Shown here: in pieces, positions 34,299 through 41,901 of the stretch
How positions within the stretch are numbered: position 1 is the stretch's first letter
Layout: every line of letters starts with the position of its first letter
Assembly (NCBI RefSeq): GCF_024298825.1
Contig: NZ_CP101153.1
Location: 2,480,001-2,544,000, forward strand
Direction of reading: 5' to 3'
Source of the DNA: Haloglomus salinum
Lineage (GTDB): Archaea > Halobacteriota > Halobacteria > Halobacteriales > Haloarculaceae
DNA: 64,000 nt
Notes under the pieces: generated by a model
Seen by the model: the letters and a program-made list of their open reading frames with translations, nothing else
Database searches by the model: none
Told to the model about the DNA's origin: nothing
Made by a program: the position numbers and the translations under genes

Positions 34299-34679
34299 AT
34301 GGTCGGACGCCTGCTGCTCGCTGCCGGCGGCGGTGTACGCCGGGTGGTCGTCTCCGTGCTCCCGTCGTGGGACACCGTCCGCGGACTGACGTGGCGTCTG
34401 TTCGCGCTCGGTCTGCTACTCGCGGGCATCGGTCTGGAGAGTATCGCTGATATCGCACGGGCCGGAACCATCGCCACGGGACCGGTGTACTCCGGCTACG
34501 CGGCTATCGGGTTCGCCTGTCTCTCGCTCGCGGTGCTCGTCCCGGCCACCTACCTGGCGGTCGTCTTCGTCACTGCCACCGGCTCGCTGGTCGGCCGCCG
34601 CGTGGTCGCCATGGGACGGGCCGTGTCGGCCGTCGGTCGGCGGCGAGCCGGCCTGCGACGCCGGACCCGCCCGCGGTGA
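34299..34679 (+). CDS. Small membrane protein, second of the tandem pair
   Basis: 126 residues from ATG 34299. Same three-helix plan and core words as the gene before (LESIADIARAG, YSGYAAIGFACLSLAVLVP, TATGSLVGRRVVAMGRA). The pair arose by tandem duplication. Function unknown. Confidence 0.7.
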   Translation: MVGRLLLAAGGGVRRVVVSVLPSWDTVRGLTWRLFALGLLLAGIGLESIADIARAGTIATGPVYSGYAAIGFACLSLAVLVPATYLAVVFVTATGSLVGRRVVAMGRAVSAVGRRRAGLRRRTRPR

Positions 34680-34779
34680 GCGCGGTTCGATTGCGCCCCC
34701 GGCGCTGGGAACTGGATGTGCCTCCGCGGACCGGCATCGAATCGGAGGGGCTACCCGTCGGCCGCCGCGACCGTGAGGC

Positions 34780-35673
34780 GTGCTCGGGTCGCTCCCTGCG
34801 GGTGTCGCGCTCGCCGTTGCGGCCGCACTCGCGTTCGGCGCCTACCTCTTCGGCTACAAGCTGGCGGTCGCCCACCTCCCGGCGACGGTCTACGTCGCCG
34901 CGAACGAACTCGCCGCGCTGGGCTGGTACACCCTCATCGCCGCGGCCACGTGGCCCGCGGGCGAGCCGCTGGTCCCGCCCGGCTTCGGGCTCCGTGACGG
35001 GCTGCTTATCACGGGTGTGGGGCTCGCGGCCGGCGCGGCCACGCTCGTCTCGGTCCGCGCGTTCAAACTGGGCGAGGTCTCCTACGTCGCGCCGCTGAAC
35101 AAGCTCGTCCCGGTGTTCGTCCTCCCGCTCGAGCTCGTCCTGCTGAGCGAGCGGCTCGGCCCGCTCCAGCTCGGCGGCGTGCTGGTCGCGACCGCCGCCA
35201 TCTACGTGGCCAACTACGAGGGCGGCGGCCTCCTCGCTCCCTTCCGGCGGGCGGCCGCGTACACGCCTGCGCGGCTCGCGCTCGCCGGCGCCGTGCTGTT
35301 CGCGGTCGCGGACGTTGGGACGCGCGCGGCGCTCTCGACGACCGCTCTCACGCCACAGGCGGTCGCCCTCGCCACCTTCGTCGGTGTCACGGTTGTCTCG
35401 CTCCCGCTCGCGCTCCCTCGTGCCCGCGTCGATGACCTCCGCGAGGCGCTTCCGGAACTGGTCGCGCTTGCGGCCCTCTTCGCCGTCGCCGTCCACCTCA
35501 CCGTCCTCGCCTTCGACGCGGCCCCGGCCAGTGTCGTCTCGCCGGTCGTGAACACGCAGGCTGTCGTCGCCGTGGTCCTGGGTGGTGTCCTGCTCGGTGA
35601 GCGTGGCTTCGGCCGGCGACTGCTGGCTGCGGCCCTCGCCGTAGCCGGGGTGGCGCTCATCGCGGTTGGGTAG
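34780..35673 (+). CDS. EamA/DMT-family transporter
   Basis: 297 residues, ten predicted helices in two EamA repeats of about 140 residues each (first ends LLSERLGPLQLGGVLVATAAIYV, second ends LLGERGFGRRLLAAALAVAGVAL). The S/GER-at-helix-9 type words are diagnostic. Exports or exchanges a small metabolite; substrate unknown. GTG start at 34780. Confidence 0.88.
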   Translation: MLGSLPAGVALAVAAALAFGAYLFGYKLAVAHLPATVYVAANELAALGWYTLIAAATWPAGEPLVPPGFGLRDGLLITGVGLAAGAATLVSVRAFKLGEVSYVAPLNKLVPVFVLPLELVLLSERLGPLQLGGVLVATAAIYVANYEGGGLLAPFRRAAAYTPARLALAGAVLFAVADVGTRAALSTTALTPQAVALATFVGVTVVSLPLALPRARVDDLREALPELVALAALFAVAVHLTVLAFDAAPASVVSPVVNTQAVVAVVLGGVLLGERGFGRRLLAAALAVAGVALIAVG

Positions 35674-35692
35674 CTGCCGGAATCGTCGGTAT

Positions 35693-35700
35693 TGTTAACA
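35693..35700 (+). promoter_or_regulatory. TATA box for the DsrE-like gene
   Basis: TGTTAACA, itself palindromic, centred 27 bases before ATG 35723. Confidence 0.5.
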
Positions 35701-35722
35701 GGGTACAAGCCCGGGGCGCTGT

Positions 35723-36076
35723 ATGGCGGACGTGGCCATCATCATCCTGGCGGGCATCGAGACGGAAGCTGACTATGCACGCATGTACAACGGGCTCGAC
35801 GCCGCTGTCTCGCTCTCGCAGAGCGTGACCGACAACGTGCGGCTGATATTCGACGGCGCCGGGACGAGGTGGATTCCACGGCTCGAAGAGTCGGCCCACG
35901 AGTTCCACGACCTGTACCGGGAGGTCGCGGACATCGCGGCCTGCGAGGACTGCGCGAAGACCCTCGGGGTCGACGAGGCGCTGGACGCGGAGGGGGTCAC
36001 CGTCCTGCGCACCCGTGACGACTACACGAGCGTGCTCTCACTCGTTCGCGACGACTACGAGGTCATCACCTTCTGA
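35723..36076 (+). CDS. DsrE/DsrF-like protein
   Basis: 117 residues, the length of a single DsrE-like domain. Strand-helix pattern MADVAIIILAG, then NVRLIFDGAG, then a CEDC pair (about residues 73-76), then VTVLRTRDD. Family members relay sulfur or act as small redox proteins; the CxxC could be the active site. The substrate and partner are unknown. Leaderless promoter upstream; convergent with moxR. Confidence 0.65.
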   Translation: MADVAIIILAGIETEADYARMYNGLDAAVSLSQSVTDNVRLIFDGAGTRWIPRLEESAHEFHDLYREVADIAACEDCAKTLGVDEALDAEGVTVLRTRDDYTSVLSLVRDDYEVITF

Positions 36077-36116
36077 GCCGCCTGCCCCGGCCGGCCGTGA
36101 TTCCGACCGGCCACAG

Positions 36117-37070
36117 CTACCGCCGGACTGTCGGGACGGGTACCTCGTCGAGCACCTCGTCGACGATGCTGGCCCGTGAGATGTCGTTGACGCGGGCGTC
36201 GGCGGTCAGCACGAGCCGGTGGGCCAGCGTCGGCTGGGCCACCTCGCGCACGTCGTCGGGGGTGGTGTAATCCCGCCCCTGGACCACGGCGTGGGCGCGC
36301 GATAGCTCGAACAGCCGCTGTGTGCCGCGTGGGGAGACGCCCACGTCGACCTGCGGGTGCTGTCGGGTCGCCTGCGCGAGCCGCGTCATGTACGTCCGGA
36401 GGTCGGGGTCGACGGTGACCCGCTCGGGGACGGCCTGCAACTCGCGGACGTCGTCCGGCGTCAGGACCTGCCACGCCGTCGGCGTGTCGTCGTCGCGCTC
36501 GGCCCGCCGGTCGAGAATCTCCACCTCCCGGTCGGGGTCCGGGTAGCCGATGCTCGACTTGAGGTGGAAGCGGTCGATCTGTGCCTCCGGGAGCGGGAAG
36601 GTCCCCTCCTGTTCGATGGGGTTCATCGTCGCGATGACGAGGAAGGGGTCCGGGAGGTCGTGGGTCTCGCCGTCGACGGTGACCTGCCCCTCCTCCATCG
36701 CTTCGAGCAGTGCGGCCTGGGTCTTCGGTGGCGCGCGGTTGATCTCGTCGGCGAGCACGACGTTGCCGAAGACGGGGCCGGGATTGAACTCGAACTCGCG
36801 GTCGCGCTCGTTGAACACGTACGAACCGGTCACGTCCGCGGGCAGGAGGTCCGGCGTGAACTGGACCCGCGAGAACTCCAGTCCGAGCGCCGTCGCCAGC
36901 GCCCGCGCGGTCAGGGTCTTGCCCGTTCCGGGCACGTCCTCCAGCAGGACGTGCCCGCCGGCGACGACGCCCGTCACCACCGTCTCCACGAACGGCTGGC
37001 GCGTGACCACCACGTCCGAGACCGACTCGACGACCTCGGTCGCGCGCTGGCTCGCGTCCGCGAAGTCCAT
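36117..37070 (-). CDS. MoxR family AAA+ ATPase
   Basis: 317 residues. Walker A EDVPGTGKT, Walker B VVLADEINRAPPKTQAAL, sensor 1 IATMNPIEQEG, and the Arg-finger region PEAQIDRFHLK. Complete. MoxR ATPases act as chaperones for DUF58/VWA membrane complexes; here the matching operon lies 9 kb upstream on the other strand, so it is probably a separate transcript serving that complex. Confidence 0.95.
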   Translation of the reverse strand: MDFADASQRATEVVESVSDVVVTRQPFVETVVTGVVAGGHVLLEDVPGTGKTLTARALATALGLEFSRVQFTPDLLPADVTGSYVFNERDREFEFNPGPVFGNVVLADEINRAPPKTQAALLEAMEEGQVTVDGETHDLPDPFLVIATMNPIEQEGTFPLPEAQIDRFHLKSSIGYPDPDREVEILDRRAERDDDTPTAWQVLTPDDVRELQAVPERVTVDPDLRTYMTRLAQATRQHPQVDVGVSPRGTQRLFELSRAHAVVQGRDYTTPDDVREVAQPTLAHRLVLTADARVNDISRASIVDEVLDEVPVPTVRR

Positions 37071-37217
37071 ATGGCCTGGCTGTCGTGGTGCGGTGGTTTA
37101 GGCGTGCCGCTAGATGGTTCGTACGTTACCGGTCGTGCCGCCCGGGGCGATGGGGGGCTGCTGGATGTCTCCCACTTGTCCCGACATCCTTTCCCGCTCG
37201 CCCGCGCACCCCCGGAT

Positions 37218-37661
37218 ATGCGCAGAACCACCATCGTGCGGGGCGACGCCGACGAGCCGGCGGTGGCAAACGGCGTCGTCACGCACCACCCGGACCACGA
37301 CCGCGTCCGGCTGTCGGGGATGACCTGGCCCGAGGGGACCCCCTCTGAACAGACCCGTCATCTCCTCGCGTACGTCGAGACGCTCCTGGAGCGCGAGTGC
37401 GACGGCGAGATGGCCGATGTGACCTATCTCCGGTTCTTCCTTCGGGGGGAACACGCGACCGAGGAGACGAAGACAGCCATCGAGCGTGTCGCGCGAGAGT
37501 TCTTCGAGGCGCCCGCCCTGCCGGGGACGACGATGGTCGGCGTCGCGGACCTGCTCGTCGAGGAGGCGGCGTTCGAGCTGGAGGTCGAGGCGATGGTTCC
37601 GACGCGCGACCGCGAGGTCGAGCTACGGCGGCTCTCGCCGGGTAGCGACGGGGGTGCCTGA
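37218..37661 (+). CDS. RidA/YjgF-superfamily protein, catalytic Arg apparently missing
   Basis: 147 residues from ATG 37218. Superfamily blocks: VRLSGMTWPEGTPSEQTRH, VTYLRFFLRG and FEAPALPGTTMVGVADLLV followed by FELEVEAMVPT. In standard RidA the last block has Arg just before the T.V.V strand (PART-type); here the aligned residue is Thr/Gly, so imine hydrolysis by the usual mechanism is doubtful. One base separates it from the ornithine cyclodeaminase-like gene, so both are one operon. Confidence 0.7.
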   Translation: MRRTTIVRGDADEPAVANGVVTHHPDHDRVRLSGMTWPEGTPSEQTRHLLAYVETLLERECDGEMADVTYLRFFLRGEHATEETKTAIERVAREFFEAPALPGTTMVGVADLLVEEAAFELEVEAMVPTRDREVELRRLSPGSDGGA

Positions 37662-37662
37662 G

Positions 37663-38598
37663 ATGGCGCGCATCGTCACCGACGATGTCATCCGCGACGC
37701 CCTCCCGATGCGCGAGGTCGTGAAGACGATGCGGATGGCCTGTCGCGAGCAGGCCCACGGCTCGCTGTACGCGCCGCCGCGGTGGTCGCTGGACGTGCCG
37801 GACGGCTCGCTCGTCCTGACCGCGGGCGCGGCGATGGGCGTCGGGACGATGGGCTTCCGCGCGTACGAGACGCTCGGGCGGGGCCCGGGCCACGAGGGGC
37901 TCGTCGCCGTCTGGAACGCCGAGGCCGGCTACTTCGACGGCTGCATCGTCGGGAACCGGGTCGGCCTCCTGCGGACGGCCGGCCTCAACGGCGTCGCCGC
38001 GGACGCGCTCGCCCGTGCGGACGCGACCACGCTCGCGGTCCTGGGCACGGGCCCGCAGGCGCGCCAGGGCGCGCGGGCGGTGTGTGCCGTGCGTGATGTC
38101 GACGCGGTGCGCGTGTTCTCGCCGACCGCCGAGCATCGGGAGACGTTCGCCGAGCGGATGCCCGAGAAGCTGGGGCTCGACGGCGACGCCGTGACGGCCC
38201 ACGACGGCCCGGAGGCGGTGGTCCGGGGTGCGGATGTGGTGTACGTTGCGACCGACAGCGAGACGCCCGTGCTGGAGCCCGAGTGGCTCGACGCCGGTAC
38301 GCACGTCCACACGCTTGGGCCGAAGTGGGCCGACGGGAACGAGCTGCCGACAGCCGTCTTCGACCGCGCGGACGTGGTGGCGACGGACTCGCTGAACCAG
38401 GTCGCGGCGTACGAGGGCGAGGGCGGGTTCGTGGTCGACGACTGGGAGGAACGCGTCGTCGAACTCGGCCCCCTCGTGGTGGAGGGCGTCGAGCGGGACC
38501 CCGACGCCGTCACGGTGTTCTGCTCGGTCGGGCTGGCCGGGACGGAGGTGGTGCTGGCGGATCGATATCTGCGTGAACTGGAGCGGAAAGAGGAATAA
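37663..38598 (+). CDS. Ornithine cyclodeaminase / mu-crystallin family dehydrogenase
   Basis: 311 residues. Rossmann motif LGTGPQARQGARAV, substrate-side TMGFRAYETLG, GLLRTAGLNGVAADALAR (the family block around the AATSALA site), and TLGPKWADGNELP near the end. Members include ornithine cyclodeaminase, alanine dehydrogenase and ketimine reductase; which one cannot be settled. All produce or reduce imines, which fits the RidA-like partner directly upstream. Confidence 0.85.
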   Translation: MARIVTDDVIRDALPMREVVKTMRMACREQAHGSLYAPPRWSLDVPDGSLVLTAGAAMGVGTMGFRAYETLGRGPGHEGLVAVWNAEAGYFDGCIVGNRVGLLRTAGLNGVAADALARADATTLAVLGTGPQARQGARAVCAVRDVDAVRVFSPTAEHRETFAERMPEKLGLDGDAVTAHDGPEAVVRGADVVYVATDSETPVLEPEWLDAGTHVHTLGPKWADGNELPTAVFDRADVVATDSLNQVAAYEGEGGFVVDDWEERVVELGPLVVEGVERDPDAVTVFCSVGLAGTEVVLADRYLRELERKEE

Positions 38599-38792
38599 CG
38601 TTATAGATTTTGGCTTATATTATTTAATGTCTGGGTTACAAACTCATCGGCTATTGCAAAGTCTTATCGGTTCGATAAACTCGTAATTCGGTCTCACGAC
38701 GACAGCGACCGCGGAGCCGCCTGCGAAGCCCTCGCGCTCTCGGGGTGCCGGGAGTCGCTGCGCTCCTCGGCCTCGCTTCGCTCGGCCTGCGG

Positions 38793-38913
38793 TGCTAGCT
38801 TCCTCCGGGCACCGCCGAGAGCGCTCGCCCTTCGATTCCGCCAGGAATCCCCTGACCGGCCGAGCGTTCGCGCGTGGTGGTTCCGGGCTAGCAGGGTGTC
38901 CCCACACCTCCCC
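38793..38913 (+). repeat. Left arm of a long imperfect inverted repeat
   Basis: Shares, in order, TGCTAGCTTCCTCCGGGC (16 of 18 with the other arm), TCGCCCTTC, TTCCGCCAGGA and CACACCTCCCC with the reverse complement of 39187-39284. Followed inward by a perfect 12-bp inverted repeat (38913-38924 with 38976-38987). Confidence 0.75.
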
Positions 38914-39186
38914 GCCCGCTCGCCGGGGCGGTTCGACCCCTCGCCCGCAAGGGGCTCGGGCGTCTCACCGGCAGAGGCGAGCGGGCGCTTCCTGGTTCCG
39001 GAACCGGCCGGGCGATTCAGCCGCTCGGCTGGTGCGTGCTCCCCTGTCAGTCGAACCGGCGCGCGCTGGCGAGCGGCAGCCGGCTCTCGTGAGCGGCCTC
39101 GTGCCGCGAGCAACCACGCCGGCTGCCGCGTACCTCTAAGCGCGCGAGGGCTGAGAAGCGCAGCGCAGCGAGCATCGCAGGCGGCT

Positions 39187-39284
39187 GGGGAGGTGTGAGG
39201 CCCACGGACCCGACTGACGAATCCGCGGTCCTGGCGGAAAGTCTGAAGGGCGAACCCGCTCCGGAGGCCCCGAGGAAGCAAGCA
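39187..39284 (-). repeat. Right arm of the long imperfect inverted repeat
   Basis: Read on the minus strand it gives TGCTTGCTTCCTCGGGGC, TCGCCCTTC, TTCCGCCAGGA and CACACCTCCCC in the same order as the left arm. Followed inward by a perfect 11-bp inverted repeat (39074-39084 with 39118-39128). The two arms point towards each other. Confidence 0.75.
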
Positions 39285-39373
39285 CTGCACCACATGCCCG
39301 GAACGGCGGGTGAGGGCTTCAGCAGCCGTCCCGATTCCGCCGAACGCACCCGGTCAACGATTCTCCCTGTCCC

Positions 39374-40555
39374 CTAGTTCGCCGTCGAGACGATCTTGAT
39401 GACGTCACCCTCGCTCAACTCGTGGTCCTCGCTGATGCGGCGGTTCTCCCGGGCGTCGATGGCGTGCAGATATCCGTCGCCGATATCCGAGTGAACCGCG
39501 TATGAGAGGTCCTTCGGGGTCGAGCCGTCGGGCAGCAGGAAGGCGTCGGGCAGCATGTTCCCCTGCCCGTCGGTCCAGTGGGTCTCGTTCTGGACCGGGT
39601 AGGCGGTGAAGTGGTCGAGCAGGTCGTAGACCGCGTAGTTGAGCGCGGTCTGGACGCCCGTGCCGCCGAACTCGTCCATCACGCCGCGAATCTGCTCCAG
39701 ACCCTGCTGCTGGGCGTCGCTCAGGTCGGCCACGATGTCGAAGTCCGCGTCGCCGGGGTCGTAGTCGACGGCACCCTTCTCGGCCGCCCTGCGGAGCGCG
39801 AGTTCCCCCTCGGCGGTCGCCGGAATCACGTGGTCGGCCGCGTCCTGCAGGCGCTCGATGTTGTCGTCGGGGGCGATGTCGGCCTTGTTCGCGATGACGA
39901 CGAGTGGTTTCGTCTGCGCGCGCAGGTCCCGCGCGAGGCGCTCGCGGTCCGCGTCGTCCCAGGAGAACGGGTCGTCCGGGTACTCCATGTTCCGGAGCAC
40001 CATCATCACGTCGTACTCCGTGGCGCCGACGCCGGTCAGCATCTCCGTCAGGGCCGCCTCCTGGTCGAAGTCGGGGGAGCGGGACTTGCGCTGGATGGAC
40101 TCCCAGTTCTTCTCGACGATGCTGGCCAGCCACAGGTCCAGTTCCTCCTGGATGAACTCCACGTCCTCGACGGGGTCGTACTCGCCGACCTCTACCGGTT
40201 CGCCCTCCGCATTGGTGCCGCCGGAGGCGTCGACGACGTTGAGGATGACGTCCGCGCCGGTGAGCGCATCGAGGAACTGGTTGCCCAGGCCGCGTCCCTC
40301 GTGGGCGCCCGGGACGAGCCCGGCCACGTCGAGCAGTTCGACCGGGACGTAGCGCTTCCCGTCGTGGCAGTGTTCGTCGCCACACCGCTCCTCGCGGTCG
40401 AGACAGGGACACTCCGTGCGGACGTGGGTCACCCCCCGGTTCGGGTCGATGGTGGTGAACGGGTAGTTGCCGACATCGACGTCCGCGAGCGTCGCCGCCG
40501 TGTAGAACGTGGACTTGCCCGCGTTGGGCTTGCCCGCCAGCGCGACCGAGAGCAT
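39374..40555 (-). CDS. ychF: YchF/OBG-type GTPase (redox-regulated ATPase YchF-like)
   Basis: 393 residues from ATG 40555. G1 AGKPNAGKST, G3 LLDVAGLVPG (DxxG), G4 NKAD, and a C-terminal TGS domain ending LSEGDVIKIVSTAN. An archaeal Cys/His insert (ECPCLDREERCGDEHCH) between G1 and G3 may bind zinc. Ribosome-associated GTPase/ATPase of the OBG-HflX superfamily. Upstream it is divergent from the HAD gene. Confidence 0.93.
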   Translation of the reverse strand: MLSVALAGKPNAGKSTFYTAATLADVDVGNYPFTTIDPNRGVTHVRTECPCLDREERCGDEHCHDGKRYVPVELLDVAGLVPGAHEGRGLGNQFLDALTGADVILNVVDASGGTNAEGEPVEVGEYDPVEDVEFIQEELDLWLASIVEKNWESIQRKSRSPDFDQEAALTEMLTGVGATEYDVMMVLRNMEYPDDPFSWDDADRERLARDLRAQTKPLVVIANKADIAPDDNIERLQDAADHVIPATAEGELALRRAAEKGAVDYDPGDADFDIVADLSDAQQQGLEQIRGVMDEFGGTGVQTALNYAVYDLLDHFTAYPVQNETHWTDGQGNMLPDAFLLPDGSTPKDLSYAVHSDIGDGYLHAIDARENRRISEDHELSEGDVIKIVSTAN

Positions 40556-40644
40556 ACCCCACCCACCCGGGCGGGCGGGTTGGCGCTTTCGGTCCTGCCG
40601 GGCCGTCACAACACACATGACCGGCGGGAGCAACAGCTACGCCA

Positions 40645-41307
40645 GTGACCACTGCCGTCCACTTCGACCTCGACGGGACCCTGCTCCAGTTCACCCGTCC
40701 GTACGGGACCTTCGTCGCGGAGGTGCTGGACACGCACCTCGGGCGGGCCCCGGACGAGCTGGTCGAGGCCTACGACGAGGCGTTCTACGAGCGGTTCGTG
40801 TCGATGGAGCCGGCACCCGTCCGCGGGGCGATGCGGGCCGTCGTCGAGCAGGCCCAGGAGGCGGGCTACCCGGTGGGCGAGCCGGACGTCGACGAGATGG
40901 TGGCGACGCTCTCGCGGGCGGAGTACGCCGGCACCCGCGTGAGCGAGGGCGTGCCGGGCCTGCTGGACCGGCTCGACGCGGCGGGCTGCCGACTGGGGGT
41001 CCTCACGAACGGGCTCCCGGAGTGGCAGACCGGCAAACTCGACACGCACGGGCTCACCGACCGCTTCGAGGCCGTCGTCACCTCCTACGGGGCCGGAGCG
41101 CACAAGCCGGACGCCGTCATCTTCGACGAGGCCGCCGAACGAATCCCCGCCGACCGGCACGTGATGGTCGGTGACGACTTCGAGCCGGACGTGCAGGGCG
41201 CCCGCGACGCCGGCTGGGCGGCCATCCACCTCGACGGCATCACCGGCGCCCGTGCGGGCTCCATCGGGGACCTGAAAGCGATGCTCGCGCTGCTCGGTGG
41301 GGAGTGA
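40645..41307 (+). CDS. HAD family hydrolase (phosphatase)
   Basis: 220 residues from GTG 40645. HAD motifs I FDLDGTL, II VLTNG, III with the Lys in GAHKPDAVIF, and IV GDDFEPDVQGA are complete. The helical C1 cap (about 15-90) is of the phosphoglycolate phosphatase/YjjG type. A substrate such as phosphoglycolate or a nucleotide is likely but not shown. Confidence 0.92.
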   Translation: MTTAVHFDLDGTLLQFTRPYGTFVAEVLDTHLGRAPDELVEAYDEAFYERFVSMEPAPVRGAMRAVVEQAQEAGYPVGEPDVDEMVATLSRAEYAGTRVSEGVPGLLDRLDAAGCRLGVLTNGLPEWQTGKLDTHGLTDRFEAVVTSYGAGAHKPDAVIFDEAAERIPADRHVMVGDDFEPDVQGARDAGWAAIHLDGITGARAGSIGDLKAMLALLGGE

Positions 41308-41323
41308 CCGGTTGCAGCCGGGA

Positions 41324-41695
41324 CTACGTCCGGTTGCGCTCGTCGAAGACGAGCTCCGACAGATGCGAGGCGAGCGCCCGGGCCTCGCGCTCGGTGGGCT
41401 GGTGGACCTCGCCGGAGACGGGGCCCACGTCGCCACCGATGCGCTCGGTCTGGGAGTGCCCGTCGGCACGGCGCTCCAGCCGGCGGAAGTCGAGCACGCG
41501 GTCACGGAGGCGCTGGAGCGTCTCGTCGGACAGTTCGCGGCGCAGGTGCTGCAGGTCGTAACGGACGATCCAGCCCCGGCTGGCGTCGCGCACGGCGACG
41601 ACGGCCTGGTCCCGGTCGGCACAGCGGTTCCAGACCGCGCGCTGTTCGTCGGGGGTCTCGTAGACGGGGACGTGCCCCGCGGCGAGGTGGTCCAT
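41324..41695 (-). CDS. Hypothetical soluble haloarchaeal protein
   Basis: 123 residues from ATG 41695. Highly charged and helical, with WNRCADRDQAVVAVRDASRG and VDRYDL-like words that suggest a small alpha/beta domain with one Cys. No family recognised and no signal or membrane helix. Ends close to the HAD gene (convergent). The 206 bases upstream (41696-41901) hold no gene. Confidence 0.65.
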   Translation of the reverse strand: MDHLAAGHVPVYETPDEQRAVWNRCADRDQAVVAVRDASRGWIVRYDLQHLRRELSDETLQRLRDRVLDFRRLERRADGHSQTERIGGDVGPVSGEVHQPTEREARALASHLSELVFDERNRT

Positions 41696-41901
41696 GCTCC
41701 CGTTCCGGGTCGAGCGGGTATCAGTTCCCCGCCCCCGGCGACCGCCGTCCGGCCCGACGCGGAACAGCGGCGGACCCGGCTGGGTGGCCGTCGCATCCGG
41801 GTCGTGTCGACCGGCGGATACCCGACCCGACTGGACCGGACCGATCGCCCGTGTTCCGCCGGGACGGTCGCCACGAACCGCGACCCGGCTCCGCTGGTCG
41901 G

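Larger units (their letters stand above)
38599..39373. other. 775-base non-coding region, AT-rich start then hairpin-rich GC block
   Basis: The first 95 bases are AT-rich and hold a palindrome (TTATCG-GTT-CGATAA, 38664-38678). From about 38690 to 39370 the DNA is GC-rich and full of inverted repeats; open frames in it are Arg/Ser/Ala-rich and look spurious. See repeat entries and findings. No match to SRP RNA or RNase P RNA consensus was found by eye. Confidence 0.6.

Noticed and set aside
38694-39293. 199-codon frame in the inverted-repeat block
   Set aside because: Arg/Ser/Ala/Gly composition unlike the acidic proteins around it, and it spans both arms of the inverted repeat and both hairpins, so its words are explained by the repeat structure.
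38690-39370. RNase P RNA or SRP RNA
   Set aside because: The conserved P4 words of RNase P RNA and the domain IV tetraloop region of SRP RNA could not be found on either strand, though a purine-rich GGAGGAAG word gave a passing resemblance.
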